From: a candidate division Zixibacteria bacterium SM23_81 | GTDB taxonomy: Bacteria; SM23-81 | Assembly (NCBI GenBank): GCA_001304015.1 | Contig: LJUY01000070.1 | Span: 1-11,073, forward strand | Direction of reading: 5' to 3' | Length of the DNA: 11,073 bases | Shown: positions 1 through 6,356 of the stretch, one piece after another | Numbering within the stretch: position 1 is the stretch's first letter | Layout of the letters: each line of letters opens with the position of its first letter | The notes under the pieces: model-generated | The model's input: only the letters and a program-made list of their open reading frames with translations | Database searches by the model: none | What the model was told of the DNA's origin: nothing | Translations under genes and position numbers: made by a program

Positions 1-372
1 CGCCTCTTCCAGCATCCTTTTCAATCGAAGGCCCCGACGAAGCCAGCCCTTGCAGAAGGCGTTGCGGCTGGGATAAAAGACCCGAAACCCTGCTTTAACC
101 AGGTCTCTTTCACATGCTCTTCCTTTCCAGGGATTTATCGGTTGACAGGCACAGCGGGAATGATCTTGGAGGCAGCAGATATTTAGGCCCATGGGAAGGG
201 AGCAGGGGGCATCCAGGCCGATGGCCCAGACCGTTTTTGGGAAGAACCCAACGATTTCTCCATCACCGCGGCAGCGGCCTAAATCACGGAGAGAAGGCTT
301 TCCATCCAGAAGCGCACAGGCAGACCATTTTTTCTGGGAGGCCGTTGGGTCTATGGCACCGTAGAGGCTCAC
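1..372 (-). CDS. DUF429-like protein (predicted RNase H-fold nuclease), partial
   Basis: An open frame of 124 codons runs from a GTG at 372 to the left window edge, so the C-terminus is missing. Seen: an N-terminal YGAIDPT strand (residues 4-10), the strand IGLDAPCSLP (51-60), a Cys-rich stretch (C66, C67, C74, C76), then GRACERDL (84-91) and FRVFYPSRNAF (96-106). This order, a GID-type strand, an (I/L)DAP-type strand, GR-CE and a Phe/Tyr-Pro segment, is the pattern I associate with DUF429, which is predicted to adopt an RNase H-like fold. D8, D54 and E88 are plausible acidic site residues. The GTG start is chosen because the family motif begins four residues later and no other start is in frame. 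The gene begins 12 nt after the receptor stop codon and in the same frame, so it is probably co-transcribed. The ribosome binding site is weak. The biochemical role is unknown, and the family call is from memory of motifs. Confidence 0.72.
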   Translation of the reverse strand, partial: MSLYGAIDPTASQKKWSACALLDGKPSLRDLGRCRGDGEIVGFFPKTVWAIGLDAPCSLPMGLNICCLQDHSRCACQPINPWKGRACERDLVKAGFRVFYPSRNAFCKGWLRRGLRLKRMLEEA

Positions 373-384
373 GTTCCAGGAACC

Positions 385-2403
385 TTACCAGGTCAGCTCA
401 AGGCCCAGACGTGCCTCGCGACCGGGGGCTGGACTGGTGTACACCTCCTGGTAGGCGGCGTCAAAGAGGTTGGTCACGACCAGAAACGGCTTCAGATGAG
501 AAGAGAACTTCTTTCGGACACTCAGGTTCGCAACTACATAGGGCGACAGGTGACTCAACTGGCGGTCATTAAAATCGTCGTAGAAGTGCTGCTGGGAGAG
601 CGCCGAGCCGTAGAACAGGACTTTAAACTGATAGGGGAGCTGAGCCCAAAAACTCCAGTCCAGCTTATGCTGAGGTCGGTACTGAAGGTAATCGCCGGGC
701 CGCTGAGGAGATCTATTTCGGGCTCGCAGATAGGAATAGCCTAAGGTGAATCGCAAGCCCTTCCCAGGGGAAGCCTGAAAAGTCAGCTCGCCCCCGTAGA
801 GTCGGGCTTTCTCCACGTTGACGGTGGTGCGGGACAGAAAATTGCCTTCGATGAAATCCCTTATGTTATCGTAGAAAAGGACGCCACGTAGCCGCGCCTC
901 TGGAAAGCCGAACCATTCCCATCCCAGCTCGAGGTGATTCGTCTTTTGGGCCTTGAGCTGGGGATTACCGCCATCTCCGAAGAGCTGCTTCAGGCTGGCA
1001 AACCTGGTCAGACGAGCCAGTGAAAGATAGGCCCGGGTGCTTTGTGAGGTCAAACAAGCTACAGAGACATGCGGATTCAGGGCAGTCGCATCGTTCCCTG
1101 CCACGGCCAGATCCCCTGCTTTCTTATTGTCCAGAAGGGCATAGTTGAGACCCACTACTCCGGAGGTACGCTCCGACAGCCTGACCCTATCCTCCGCGAA
1201 AACCCACCAGGTGTGCGATACGAACTCTGTTGTGGGCTCTTCAATATCTTGTGTGTCGCGATGAAGATCCTGGATGACTCCGCCGCCAATGGTGAGCAAA
1301 TCTGCAGGACCAAGGCGGCTCTCTAGCTGAAGGTGACCGCCCATGGAGTGATCGTCGTAGACGCTGTGAAAAGCGTATGGCATTTCCTGCGAACTGTAGT
1401 TCTCATCGTCATAGCTGTCCAGCGTGTTGTCGTACTTATTGAAAAATGCGCCAATTCGAGCCGAGAACCCTTGTGATAGCCGAAACATCGCAGCGAGATT
1501 GGCCATCCCCTGCCGCCACTCATTAAAGCGCCAATAGCGAATGCTCGTTTTATTCTTCTCCGAATTGTAGAAAACATGGGGGGGGACGCCCCACTCGTTA
1601 TCGACCACGCTGCCGGAAAAGGTCAGGCGAAATCTCTCACTGGGGGCATAGCCAAGAGCCAGATGTCCGGCGTTCTTGGCATAATCGCTATTTTCCCGCC
1701 GGCCGCCGTCCTCATAATGAAGGGGGCCTTGGCCATCCGGAAGCCTAGGAACTTCAGTTTCCTTGAAATCACCGGAAAGGCGGTAACCGTCGGAGAGGGA
1801 CCGGCTCCCCGAAATCCGCAGGTACAGAGGTCCGTGGCCATAGCCGTAATGGAGACGAAGGTTGGAGGTGCCATTCTGGCCCAGCTCCAGCACCATACCC
1901 CTGTCCAGTTTTTCATGGGAATTTTTGGTGATGATCTGGATCACGCCGCCCAGGGCATTGGGTCCATAGGTGGCCGAACTGGGACCCTTCACCACTCTGA
2001 TGCCCAGGATTTGTTCGCTGGGAATGTGATCCAGCTCCACTAGGCCGTCGTAGGGATTATAGATGGGCACGCCGTCCACCAAGATCAGAAGGTGCTGTTG
2101 CTCAAAGCCGCGCAAGTACACGTATTGACCATGGCCCACCCGGGCGGTTTTCGTTCGGATGCCAGGCAGATAGTTCAGGGCCTGGGCCACAGTTTGTACA
2201 TCTCTTTCCCGTAGATCCTCCACGGAGAGATCCTCCACCGTGTAGAGAAACTCCTCGCTGGCTCGTTGCGCGGTGGTCACGATTAAGTCCAGCTGATACT
2301 GTGGCGGCGATTCCCCTGATTCGTCAGCTACTGCTGAAGCAGCCAAACAAGCCCAGATGGCTACGACCGTGAAGACAAAAGGCAGAATGTCTCCGCTTCT
2401 CAT
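385..2403 (-). CDS. TonB-dependent outer membrane receptor
   Basis: A 672-residue outer-membrane gated porin, probably importing a metal chelate, cobalamin or similar ligand with energy from TonB-ExbBD. Residues 1-27 form a signal peptide (hydrophobic core FVFTVVAIWACLAASAVA). A TonB-box-like stretch, DLIVTTAQR, lies at 39-47. The plug domain spans about 50-160 and carries YLRGF (96-100), LILVDGVPIYNPYDG (106-120), RVVKGPSSATYGPNALGGVIQIITK (136-160). The rest is a beta-barrel ending in the aromatic W672, as expected for BAM-dependent insertion. Length and plug resemble the BtuB/colicin-receptor group, but the sequence does not reveal the ligand. The ATG at 2403 is supported by an AGAGGAAG ribosome binding site and an immediate signal peptide. 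No cobalamin riboswitch was recognised upstream. A DUF429-like gene follows in the same transcript. Confidence 0.95.
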   Translation of the reverse strand: MRSGDILPFVFTVVAIWACLAASAVADESGESPPQYQLDLIVTTAQRASEEFLYTVEDLSVEDLRERDVQTVAQALNYLPGIRTKTARVGHGQYVYLRGFEQQHLLILVDGVPIYNPYDGLVELDHIPSEQILGIRVVKGPSSATYGPNALGGVIQIITKNSHEKLDRGMVLELGQNGTSNLRLHYGYGHGPLYLRISGSRSLSDGYRLSGDFKETEVPRLPDGQGPLHYEDGGRRENSDYAKNAGHLALGYAPSERFRLTFSGSVVDNEWGVPPHVFYNSEKNKTSIRYWRFNEWRQGMANLAAMFRLSQGFSARIGAFFNKYDNTLDSYDDENYSSQEMPYAFHSVYDDHSMGGHLQLESRLGPADLLTIGGGVIQDLHRDTQDIEEPTTEFVSHTWWVFAEDRVRLSERTSGVVGLNYALLDNKKAGDLAVAGNDATALNPHVSVACLTSQSTRAYLSLARLTRFASLKQLFGDGGNPQLKAQKTNHLELGWEWFGFPEARLRGVLFYDNIRDFIEGNFLSRTTVNVEKARLYGGELTFQASPGKGLRFTLGYSYLRARNRSPQRPGDYLQYRPQHKLDWSFWAQLPYQFKVLFYGSALSQQHFYDDFNDRQLSHLSPYVVANLSVRKKFSSHLKPFLVVTNLFDAAYQEVYTSPAPGREARLGLELTW

Positions 2404-2457
2404 GGACCGCTTCCTCTTTCGGCGAGAGCTTTGAAATCACCATCAAGTGAGAGAGCT

Positions 2458-2471
2458 TAATTGATCAATTA
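2458..2471. promoter_or_regulatory. 14-bp perfect palindrome, candidate operator
   Basis: TAATTGATCAATTA is a perfect palindrome that touches the -10 box and covers the predicted transcription start of the receptor gene. A dimeric regulator bound here would block RNA polymerase. It does not match the canonical Fur box well, and the regulator is unknown. A palindrome of this size at +1 fits a repressible uptake gene, but function is inferred from position only. Confidence 0.5.
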
Positions 2472-2499
2472 GTATAAGAAACCACCCGGGCTCTGTCAA
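2471..2499 (-). promoter_or_regulatory. Sigma70-type promoter of the TonB receptor
   Basis: On the minus strand a perfect TTGACA (2494-2499) is separated by exactly 17 nt from TATACT (2471-2476). The predicted start of transcription is near 2464, giving a leader of about 60 nt before the receptor ATG. Confidence 0.8.
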
Positions 2500-2635
2500 C
2501 TTTTTTATAACAGGCGCCTACCTCAGGGACCGTGAGTGCTAGAGTCTACAACCTTCGCCCACAGGGAATTCATGGAATGACGCGAGTCTGTCGCTAGTGC
2601 TTTTGGATGAATCAGCTCTCTAGAACGGGCTCTGG

Positions 2636-2827
2636 TTGTTGGGAAAAGTGATTGAAAAAGTCGATTCTAGAAAAATTTCCTTGCCAAATACCGAAGCGGA
2701 CATTATATTGGAAGCAACTCAAAGCGAAAGATATCCTATTATGAAGTATCTCACTACACCCATGGTTCCCAACATCAGGGAAATTATTCAGACACTCATT
2801 TCAAGGGGGGAGTGTATCCATCGCTGA
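2636..2827 (+). CDS. Hypothetical 63-codon ORF, possible gene remnant
   Basis: An open frame starting at TTG 2636 (alternatives TTG 2639 and GTG 2648), with an in-frame TAG at 2621 and no visible ribosome binding site. The predicted peptide is basic and unrecognised (contains SRKISLPNTEADIILEA and VPNIREIIQTLISRG). The reason to list it is that it ends 34 nt before a strong plus-strand terminator at 2862-2895, which otherwise has no gene to terminate. It may be the tail of a decayed gene, a small protein, or chance. No function is proposed. Confidence 0.22.
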   Translation: MLGKVIEKVDSRKISLPNTEADIILEATQSERYPIMKYLTTPMVPNIREIIQTLISRGECIHR

Positions 2828-2861
2828 GAGCTAGCCATTGATGGTATACAGAATGAGCTTG

Positions 2862-2895
2862 GCCGTGGGTGCCTCCCGATCCACGGCTTTTTTTT
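2862..2895 (+). terminator. Rho-independent terminator
   Basis: GCCGTGG (2862-2868) pairs perfectly with CCACGGC (2881-2887) across a 12-nt loop, followed directly by eight T residues (2888-2895). This is a strong intrinsic terminator reading rightward. No confident gene lies immediately upstream on the plus strand. Confidence 0.8.
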
Positions 2896-2896
2896 C

Positions 2897-3036
2897 GTTA
2901 ATCGTTTATCGTGAATTGTTGATCGGTGAAATACAGAGACCCGAGAATCGAGATCCGAGGCCCGACATTGTTTTTGTCGACTAACGATAAACTATCACCG
3001 ATTACCGGATTCAGCAATAACCGATCACCGACATTC
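2897..3036. repeat. Heptad inverted array, element E1
   Basis: Left arm: degenerate 7-nt units beginning at 2897, reading GTTAATC, GTTTATC, GTGAATT, GTTGATC, then after a short break GAGACCC, GAGAATC, GAGATCC, GAGGCCC. Right arm, to about 3036: complementary-type units CGACTAA, CGATAAA, CTATCAC, CGATTAC, CGGATTC. The centre is a small hairpin, CGACA (2963-2967) with TGTCG (2975-2979). The arms could fold on each other. It fills the gap between the terminator and the ABC exporter start. No sharp promoter for the exporter was found inside it. Confidence 0.7.
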
Positions 3037-3056
3037 AATACTGGGAGTGCCTCACA

Positions 3057-3878
3057 ATGAGTCCAGCCATCCGGTGTCGAGAAATCACCAAATTCTTCTG
3101 GGTAAAGAACTCTGGGAACGGAATCAAAAAGCGCCTGCTTCCTCTGAGCGGTAAAAAGAAGATGCTGACCGCTGTCAATGCTCTAGACCTGGAAGTGCCA
3201 AAAGGGGAGATATTCGGAATCGTGGGCCCCAATGGATCGGGGAAGTCCACCTTGGTCCGGCTCATCTCCACCCTGCTGTTGCCGGATATTGGCCAGATCG
3301 AGGTCTTCGGGCACGATGTGGTCAAGCAGAGGTTGCGCGTCAGGAGGATGATAAACCGAGTCTCAGTAGATGCCGCCTTCTTCAAAAAGCTTTCCTGTTG
3401 GGAGAACCTGAGCTACGCCGCACGACTGTATGGCGTGCCCGTCAGAGAGGCTAGGGAGAAAGCGGTTGAGATATTGGAGCGTTTTGGTTTCCATGGGGAC
3501 AGGATCAACCAGCCCATGGAGAACCTCTCCCGGGGGATGCAGCAGATGGTGGCCATTGCCCGGGCATACTTTACCGCTCCGATTCTTCTGCTGCTGGATG
3601 AGCCCACCACGGGCCTAGATCCAAAATCGAAGCGGCAAGTGCAGGAGTTCGTCTTGCAGGTTAGGGAGAACCACGACTCCACGGTTCTGATCACCACCCA
3701 TGATATGGACGAGGCCGATAGGATTTGTGATCGGGTGGCCATCATCGACCGGGGTCGGTTTGTAGCTCTGGACACCCCTGAGAACCTAAAGAGTCAGGTA
3801 AGGGGAGAGAGGAAAGAGGTGAGTTTAGAGGACGTTTTTATGGAACTCACCGGCAGAGATTGGGAGAATGAAGAATGA
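3057..3878 (+). CDS. ABC-2 exporter ATP-binding protein (DrrA-like)
   Basis: A 273-residue cytoplasmic ATPase that would power the membrane partner encoded directly downstream. Walker A GPNGSGKST is at 57-65, the signature motif is LSRGM (157-161) instead of LSGGQ, Walker B plus D-loop ILLLLDEPTTGLD spans 176-188, and the switch histidine is H215 in LITTHDM. The segment where the Q-loop glutamine is expected reads INRVSVDAAFF (99-109), with no Gln. I recall similar segments in a daunorubicin-type ATPase subgroup. The C-terminal tail with SLEDVFMELTGR (256-267) is typical of drug/lipid export ATPases of this class. A moderate ribosome binding site GGGAG (3043-3047) precedes the ATG. The stop overlaps the next gene's ATG by 4 nt, showing translational coupling. 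Substrate unknown. Confidence 0.92.
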   Translation: MSPAIRCREITKFFWVKNSGNGIKKRLLPLSGKKKMLTAVNALDLEVPKGEIFGIVGPNGSGKSTLVRLISTLLLPDIGQIEVFGHDVVKQRLRVRRMINRVSVDAAFFKKLSCWENLSYAARLYGVPVREAREKAVEILERFGFHGDRINQPMENLSRGMQQMVAIARAYFTAPILLLLDEPTTGLDPKSKRQVQEFVLQVRENHDSTVLITTHDMDEADRICDRVAIIDRGRFVALDTPENLKSQVRGERKEVSLEDVFMELTGRDWENEE

Positions 3879-4672
3879 GCCAGGCAACTGCGGAAATGAA
3901 ATCCCTTTACGCCTTTGTGGAGCGAAATTTCAACTTGGTGAAGCGGTATCTGGGCTGGGAAATCGTCTTCATGGTCTACAATATCGTCAACGCGCTGACC
4001 ATCGGTTTCATTGGCGTCACCCAGGGCAAAGAGACGGTGCTCTACTTGGTCGTGGGGGCCATGATCTGGGGTTTTCTGTCCATCCTGTTTCACGAGGTGA
4101 GCGAGTCGGTCTCCTGGGAGAGGTGGGAAGGGACCATCGAGTATACCTTTATGGCTCCAGTGCACCGATTCACTCACCTGGCGGGCATGTGTCTCTATGC
4201 CATCATCTATGGGATCATCAGGACTATCGTCCTCCTGGGCGCCGTGGTGATTTTCTTCAGCCTCAGCTTGGAGAATGCCAATTTTCTGGCCGCCCTGGTG
4301 ATTCTAGTGGTCTCCAGCTTTTCCTTCATCGGGCTGGGCTTGATCGCCGCTGTGCTCCCCCTGATGTCTCCTGAGAAGGGCTCCCAGGCAACCCACATCT
4401 TTCAGGCTCTCCTTCTGCTCATCTCCGGCGTCTACTATGAGACCAGCATCCTGCCATCCTGGATTCGGCCCCTCTCGGTGGTCTCTCCGGCCACCTACAC
4501 CTTGCGATCCATGAGGGCCGCTCTTCTGGAGGGAAGGCCCCTGGCAGAGATGCTGGGTACCCTGCTATTTCTGCTGGCAACTGGATTTTTATTGATCCCT
4601 TTGGGGGTCTTCATATTCCACCAGGCCGAGATCTACGCCAAGAAGAGTGGGAAGTTGAAGAGGAGCGGGTGA
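3875..4672 (+). CDS. ABC-2 type transporter permease
   Basis: A 265-residue inner-membrane protein with about six hydrophobic segments, starting near residues 30-48, 55-72, 100-125, 137-165, 172-190 and 228-250. The late segment PLSVVSPATYTLRSMRAALL (about 201-220) matches the conserved region before the last helix in ABC-2 permeases. With the preceding ATPase it would form a homodimeric exporter with two ATPase subunits, of the kind used for drugs, lipids or polysaccharides. The start codon lies within the ATPase stop (ATGA overlap at 3875-3878). The basic C-terminus (YAKKSGKLKRSG) is presumably cytoplasmic. Substrate cannot be inferred from the neighbours. Confidence 0.9.
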   Translation: MSQATAEMKSLYAFVERNFNLVKRYLGWEIVFMVYNIVNALTIGFIGVTQGKETVLYLVVGAMIWGFLSILFHEVSESVSWERWEGTIEYTFMAPVHRFTHLAGMCLYAIIYGIIRTIVLLGAVVIFFSLSLENANFLAALVILVVSSFSFIGLGLIAAVLPLMSPEKGSQATHIFQALLLLISGVYYETSILPSWIRPLSVVSPATYTLRSMRAALLEGRPLAEMLGTLLFLLATGFLLIPLGVFIFHQAEIYAKKSGKLKRSG

Positions 4673-4679
4673 GGGGACC

Positions 4680-4806
4680 GGGATTCGGGAATCGTTGATC
4701 GGTAATCGGGAAAAGCAAAAATCTCATATGCGGTTTTTAGGAAACACGATCCACGAATCACGATTCACATTACGAGCATCGACACCGATCAACTAGATTC
4801 GATTGA
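4680..4806. repeat. Heptad inverted array, element E2
   Basis: Left arm units: GGGATTC, GGGAATC, GTTGATC, GGTAATC, GGGAAAA (about 4680-4714). Core at 4708-4744 carries the A-rich motif GGGAAAAGCAAAAATCTC. Right arm units: CGATCCA, CGAATCA, CGATTCA, CATTACG, then CGACACC, GATCAAC, TAGATTC, GATTGAT (to about 4806). The arms are reverse complementary in type and unit size. It begins just after the permease stop codon, so it may also act as a 3' hairpin for the exporter mRNA. The following stretch 4807-5027 holds no gene or motif that I can support. Confidence 0.7.
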
Positions 4807-5027
4807 TGGATCTTTATAAGATGGATCTCCTAACTCCGATTGCTGCCGCGGCGAGAGCCCCAGTGGGACAAATACTTCCTAGCACCGAAATCCTGAGGAG
4901 CGGAGCGGGGCTGAGCTCCCTTGGCCCTCTTGTTTTCCCGATCCCCAAACCCTGCGTCTTCCTATAGAAAGAGCAACATCTCACAGATAGATTGAAGAAA
5001 ATTCCGTGCGCGACTCAACAAACATCA

Positions 5028-5059
5028 AAAGGGGCAGATGATCATCCACCTGCCCCTTT
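5028..5059. terminator. Terminator hairpin for the DUF3303-like genes (possibly bidirectional)
   Basis: AAAGGGGCAG (5028-5037) pairs perfectly over 10 bp with CTGCCCCTTT (5050-5059), loop 12 nt. Read on the minus strand it follows the first DUF3303-like gene and ends in CCCCTTTTG. Read on the plus strand it could stop transcripts leaving the exporter operon. Confidence 0.6.
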
Positions 5060-5083
5060 GCCATGCTTTATGGCCTCTTTTCT

Positions 5084-5102
5084 GAAAACAGAGGCTGTTT
5101 TC
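5084..5102. repeat. Inverted repeat downstream of the DUF3303-like gene
   Basis: GAAAACAG (5084-5091) and CTGTTTTC (5095-5102) form an 8-bp stem with a 3-nt loop. A second small palindrome, CTCAA-C-TTGAG, follows. Both lie between the gene end and the stronger hairpin at 5028-5059, and probably form mRNA 3' structure. Confidence 0.4.
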
Positions 5103-5140
5103 CTCAACTTGAGGATTCCCAAAGACTCCTCTGGCTGATG

Positions 5141-5464
5141 TTAAGGGATGAATTCCGGGGTTTCAGCCAGTTTCTTTTTACGTGGCGTCTTTTGATTCAT
5201 CCGATCCAGAGATTCCAAAACCTCCTCTGTCTCCATGACCACAACGGTTTCGACCTCTCCCAGATCATTCCAGGCCATGTTGGCTTCCAAGATGGCTTGG
5301 GGATCGGTCACCTCGGAGATGCGAAAAATGCGATTTTTGGAGAGATCCACTAGTTCCTGGAGCACATGGACACCCTGGGGCACTTTCTCTTTGCCCAAGG
5401 CGCGTCTCTTCAGGATGGCCTGGCGGTTGGCCGCATCAAAGGAGAGGATAGAAAGAAAAAGCAT
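5141..5464 (-). CDS. DUF3303-like small protein, copy 1
   Basis: A 107-residue soluble protein without signal peptide or membrane segment. The start MLFLSILSF is chosen at 5464 because AAGGAGG sits 5 nt upstream and the paralog begins identically. An 11-codon N-terminal extension from TTG 5497 is possible but lies in the leader. Features resembling DUF3303, a ferredoxin-like small domain of unknown function, are the MLF start, R20 in the AILKRR segment, GVHVL (31-35), FRISEV (47-52), the DP pair (54-55) and WNDLGEVE (65-72). A charged Lys/Arg-rich tail, MNQKTPRKKKLAETPEFIP, follows the domain. Aligned without gaps to copy 2, 48 of 82 residues are identical. A strong promoter and a conserved leader precede it. 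Function unknown. The family call is from motif memory. Confidence 0.72.
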   Translation of the reverse strand: MLFLSILSFDAANRQAILKRRALGKEKVPQGVHVLQELVDLSKNRIFRISEVTDPQAILEANMAWNDLGEVETVVVMETEEVLESLDRMNQKTPRKKKLAETPEFIP

Positions 5465-5550
5465 GCTGCCCTCCTTTCTCAGATGCAGCGTAATCAAGCG
5501 CTAGAGGGAACCTTATACAAATAACCCTCGATGGACATCGCCTCCTCAGG
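5465..5550 (-). promoter_or_regulatory. Conserved 5' leader of DUF3303-like copy 1
   Basis: The leader matches that of copy 2 without gaps. The block AGGAGG-C-GATGTCCATCGAG is identical at 18 of 19 positions, and 41 of the 63 nt between it and the gene start are identical. It contains AGGAGG, a potential micro-ORF and the gene's own AAGGAGG. Conservation of a noncoding leader with exact spacing between diverged paralogs suggests function, possibly translational control. Confidence 0.5.
5494..5538 (-). CDS. Possible upstream leader peptide (14 aa)
   Basis: ATG 5538 opens MSIEGYLYKVPSSA and stops at TGA 5494-5496, 29 nt before the DUF3303-like gene. AGGAGG lies only 2 nt before the ATG, which is closer than usual. 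The equivalent ORF before copy 2 shares MSIE but stops after five residues, so peptide sequence is not conserved. It may be a translated micro-ORF or a by-product of a conserved RNA element. Confidence 0.25.
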   Translation of the reverse strand: MSIEGYLYKVPSSA

Positions 5551-5639
5551 TAGACCTTCGTTGGCGCCAGAGCAAACAGGTATAACCCTCACCCCAGTAA
5601 ACATGAAAAGACTCCCTAGACCATGTCACTCTATTTACC

Positions 5640-5668
5640 ATTCTAGCATAATAACGGATTTTTGTCAA
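5640..5668 (-). promoter_or_regulatory. Sigma70-type promoter of DUF3303-like copy 1
   Basis: On the minus strand TTGACA (5663-5668) is followed after exactly 17 nt by TAGAAT (5640-5645). Predicted start near 5633, giving a long leader of about 170 nt that includes the conserved block at 5465-5550. Confidence 0.78.
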
Positions 5669-5761
5669 GCCTTTTTTATAAAATTTTTAAGAATTAACCG
5701 ATGATAAAACCAGGACATTCACAGGCAAATCCGTCAGCAGCTGGTGCTCCCCATAATATGC

Positions 5762-5796
5762 AATGGGGACAGGCTGTTCTTCAACCTGTCCCCATT
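5762..5796. repeat. REP-like perfect hairpin
   Basis: AATGGGGACAGG (5762-5773) pairs perfectly over 12 bp with CCTGTCCCCATT (5785-5796), with an 11-nt loop. GGGGACAGG/CCTGTCCCC hairpins occur as dispersed repeats in many genomes and are often linked to REP-associated Y1 transposases. No such transposase is visible here. Alternatively it could end the copy-2 transcript, but no T-tract follows on either strand. Confidence 0.55.
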
Positions 5797-5945
5797 TAAA
5801 GCACTTCTGGGACCAACAACTCGAACCTGCCAGGGAGATTAAAAAAGCGGGTTTAAAGCCCTAGGTATCTCAGTATGATCAAAGTTGAGGCTGAAAAATA
5901 CACTCGGTGGATTATTGTATTTTTCTCGGTGATGTCCTTTCTGAT

Positions 5946-6212
5946 TCATCCAATCAGGGATCTCCAAACCCCCTCGGTCTCCATGACCAGAACACTTTCT
6001 ATCTCACCCAGATCGTTCCAAGCCCGATTGGCCTTCCAGATGGCTTTAGTATCGGGCACCTCGGTGACGCGAAAAACGCGATGTTTGGAGAGATCCACAT
6101 GCTCCAGAAGCACTTGGACTCCCTCACACTCTTGTTTTCCCCCCAAGGCGCACCGTTTGATGACAGCATCGTGGTCTTTCGCATTAAAGGTGAAGACAGA
6201 TAGAAAAAGCAT
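5946..6212 (-). CDS. DUF3303-like small protein, copy 2 (likely frameshifted tail)
   Basis: An 88-residue paralog of the downstream gene, read in the same direction. ATG 6212 follows a strong AGGAGG with a 5-nt gap. The domain is intact: MLFLSVFTF start, R20, GVQVL (31-35), FRVTEV (47-52), WNDLGEIE (65-72) and VMETEGV (76-82). After residue 82 the reading frames of the two copies part. The DNA still aligns, but copy 2 has one T fewer in the GTTTTGG/GTTTGG stretch, giving VWRSLIG and a stop. Restoring the base would give VLEIPDWMNQK, matching the MNQK of copy 1, and would extend the protein about 36 residues to TAA at about 5838. The shortened form may still fold. Function unknown. No convincing promoter of its own was found. 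Confidence 0.68.
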   Translation of the reverse strand: MLFLSVFTFNAKDHDAVIKRCALGGKQECEGVQVLLEHVDLSKHRVFRVTEVPDTKAIWKANRAWNDLGEIESVLVMETEGVWRSLIG

Positions 6213-6298
6213 ATGGCCCTCCTATCTTCGATGCTGCGCGGCTAAGCGCAGGAGGGAACTCCGCACAATTACCTCTCGATGGACATCACCTCCTTCAC
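6213..6298 (-). promoter_or_regulatory. Conserved 5' leader of DUF3303-like copy 2
   Basis: It has the same layout as before copy 1: AAGGAGGTGATGTCCATCGAG, then 63 nt to the gene's ATG with no gap relative to copy 1. The AAGGAGGTGAT portion is fully complementary to the usual 3' end of 16S rRNA. The micro-ORF here (6269-6286) encodes only MSIER. Whether this is a ribosome standby site, an attenuator or a relic is open. Confidence 0.5.
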
Positions 6299-6356
6299 TG
6301 GCAACAGTTCACATACATTAAGACCAGCACTTCGCTGGCAAACTCCTCCGATTTGG

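Noticed and set aside
114-572. 152-codon plus-strand open frame at the left edge
   Set aside because: It overlaps the DUF429-like frame and the receptor 3' end on the other strand; its product is Arg/Gly/Ser-rich with no domain, typical of an antisense shadow.
1576-2043. 155-codon plus-strand frame within the receptor gene
   Set aside because: Fully antisense to the well-supported plug/barrel coding sequence, with no ribosome binding site or recognisable motif.
2404-2640. Cobalamin or other riboswitch before the TonB receptor
   Set aside because: No B12-box-like or other known aptamer signature was seen, and the predicted leader of about 60 nt is too short for one.
2897-3036. CRISPR array
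   Set aside because: Units are 7 nt, degenerate and contiguous, without spacers of 30 nt or so and without cas genes.
5837-5864. Terminator for the second DUF3303-like copy (GGGCTTTAAACCCGC then T-run on the minus strand)
   Set aside because: The T-tract is good but the stem is only three reliable base pairs, so it was not called.
5875-6321. 148-codon plus-strand frame, and a similar one at 5235-5504, antisense to the DUF3303-like genes
   Set aside because: The two resemble each other only because they are the reverse strands of paralogs. The minus-strand products have the family motifs and strong ribosome binding sites.
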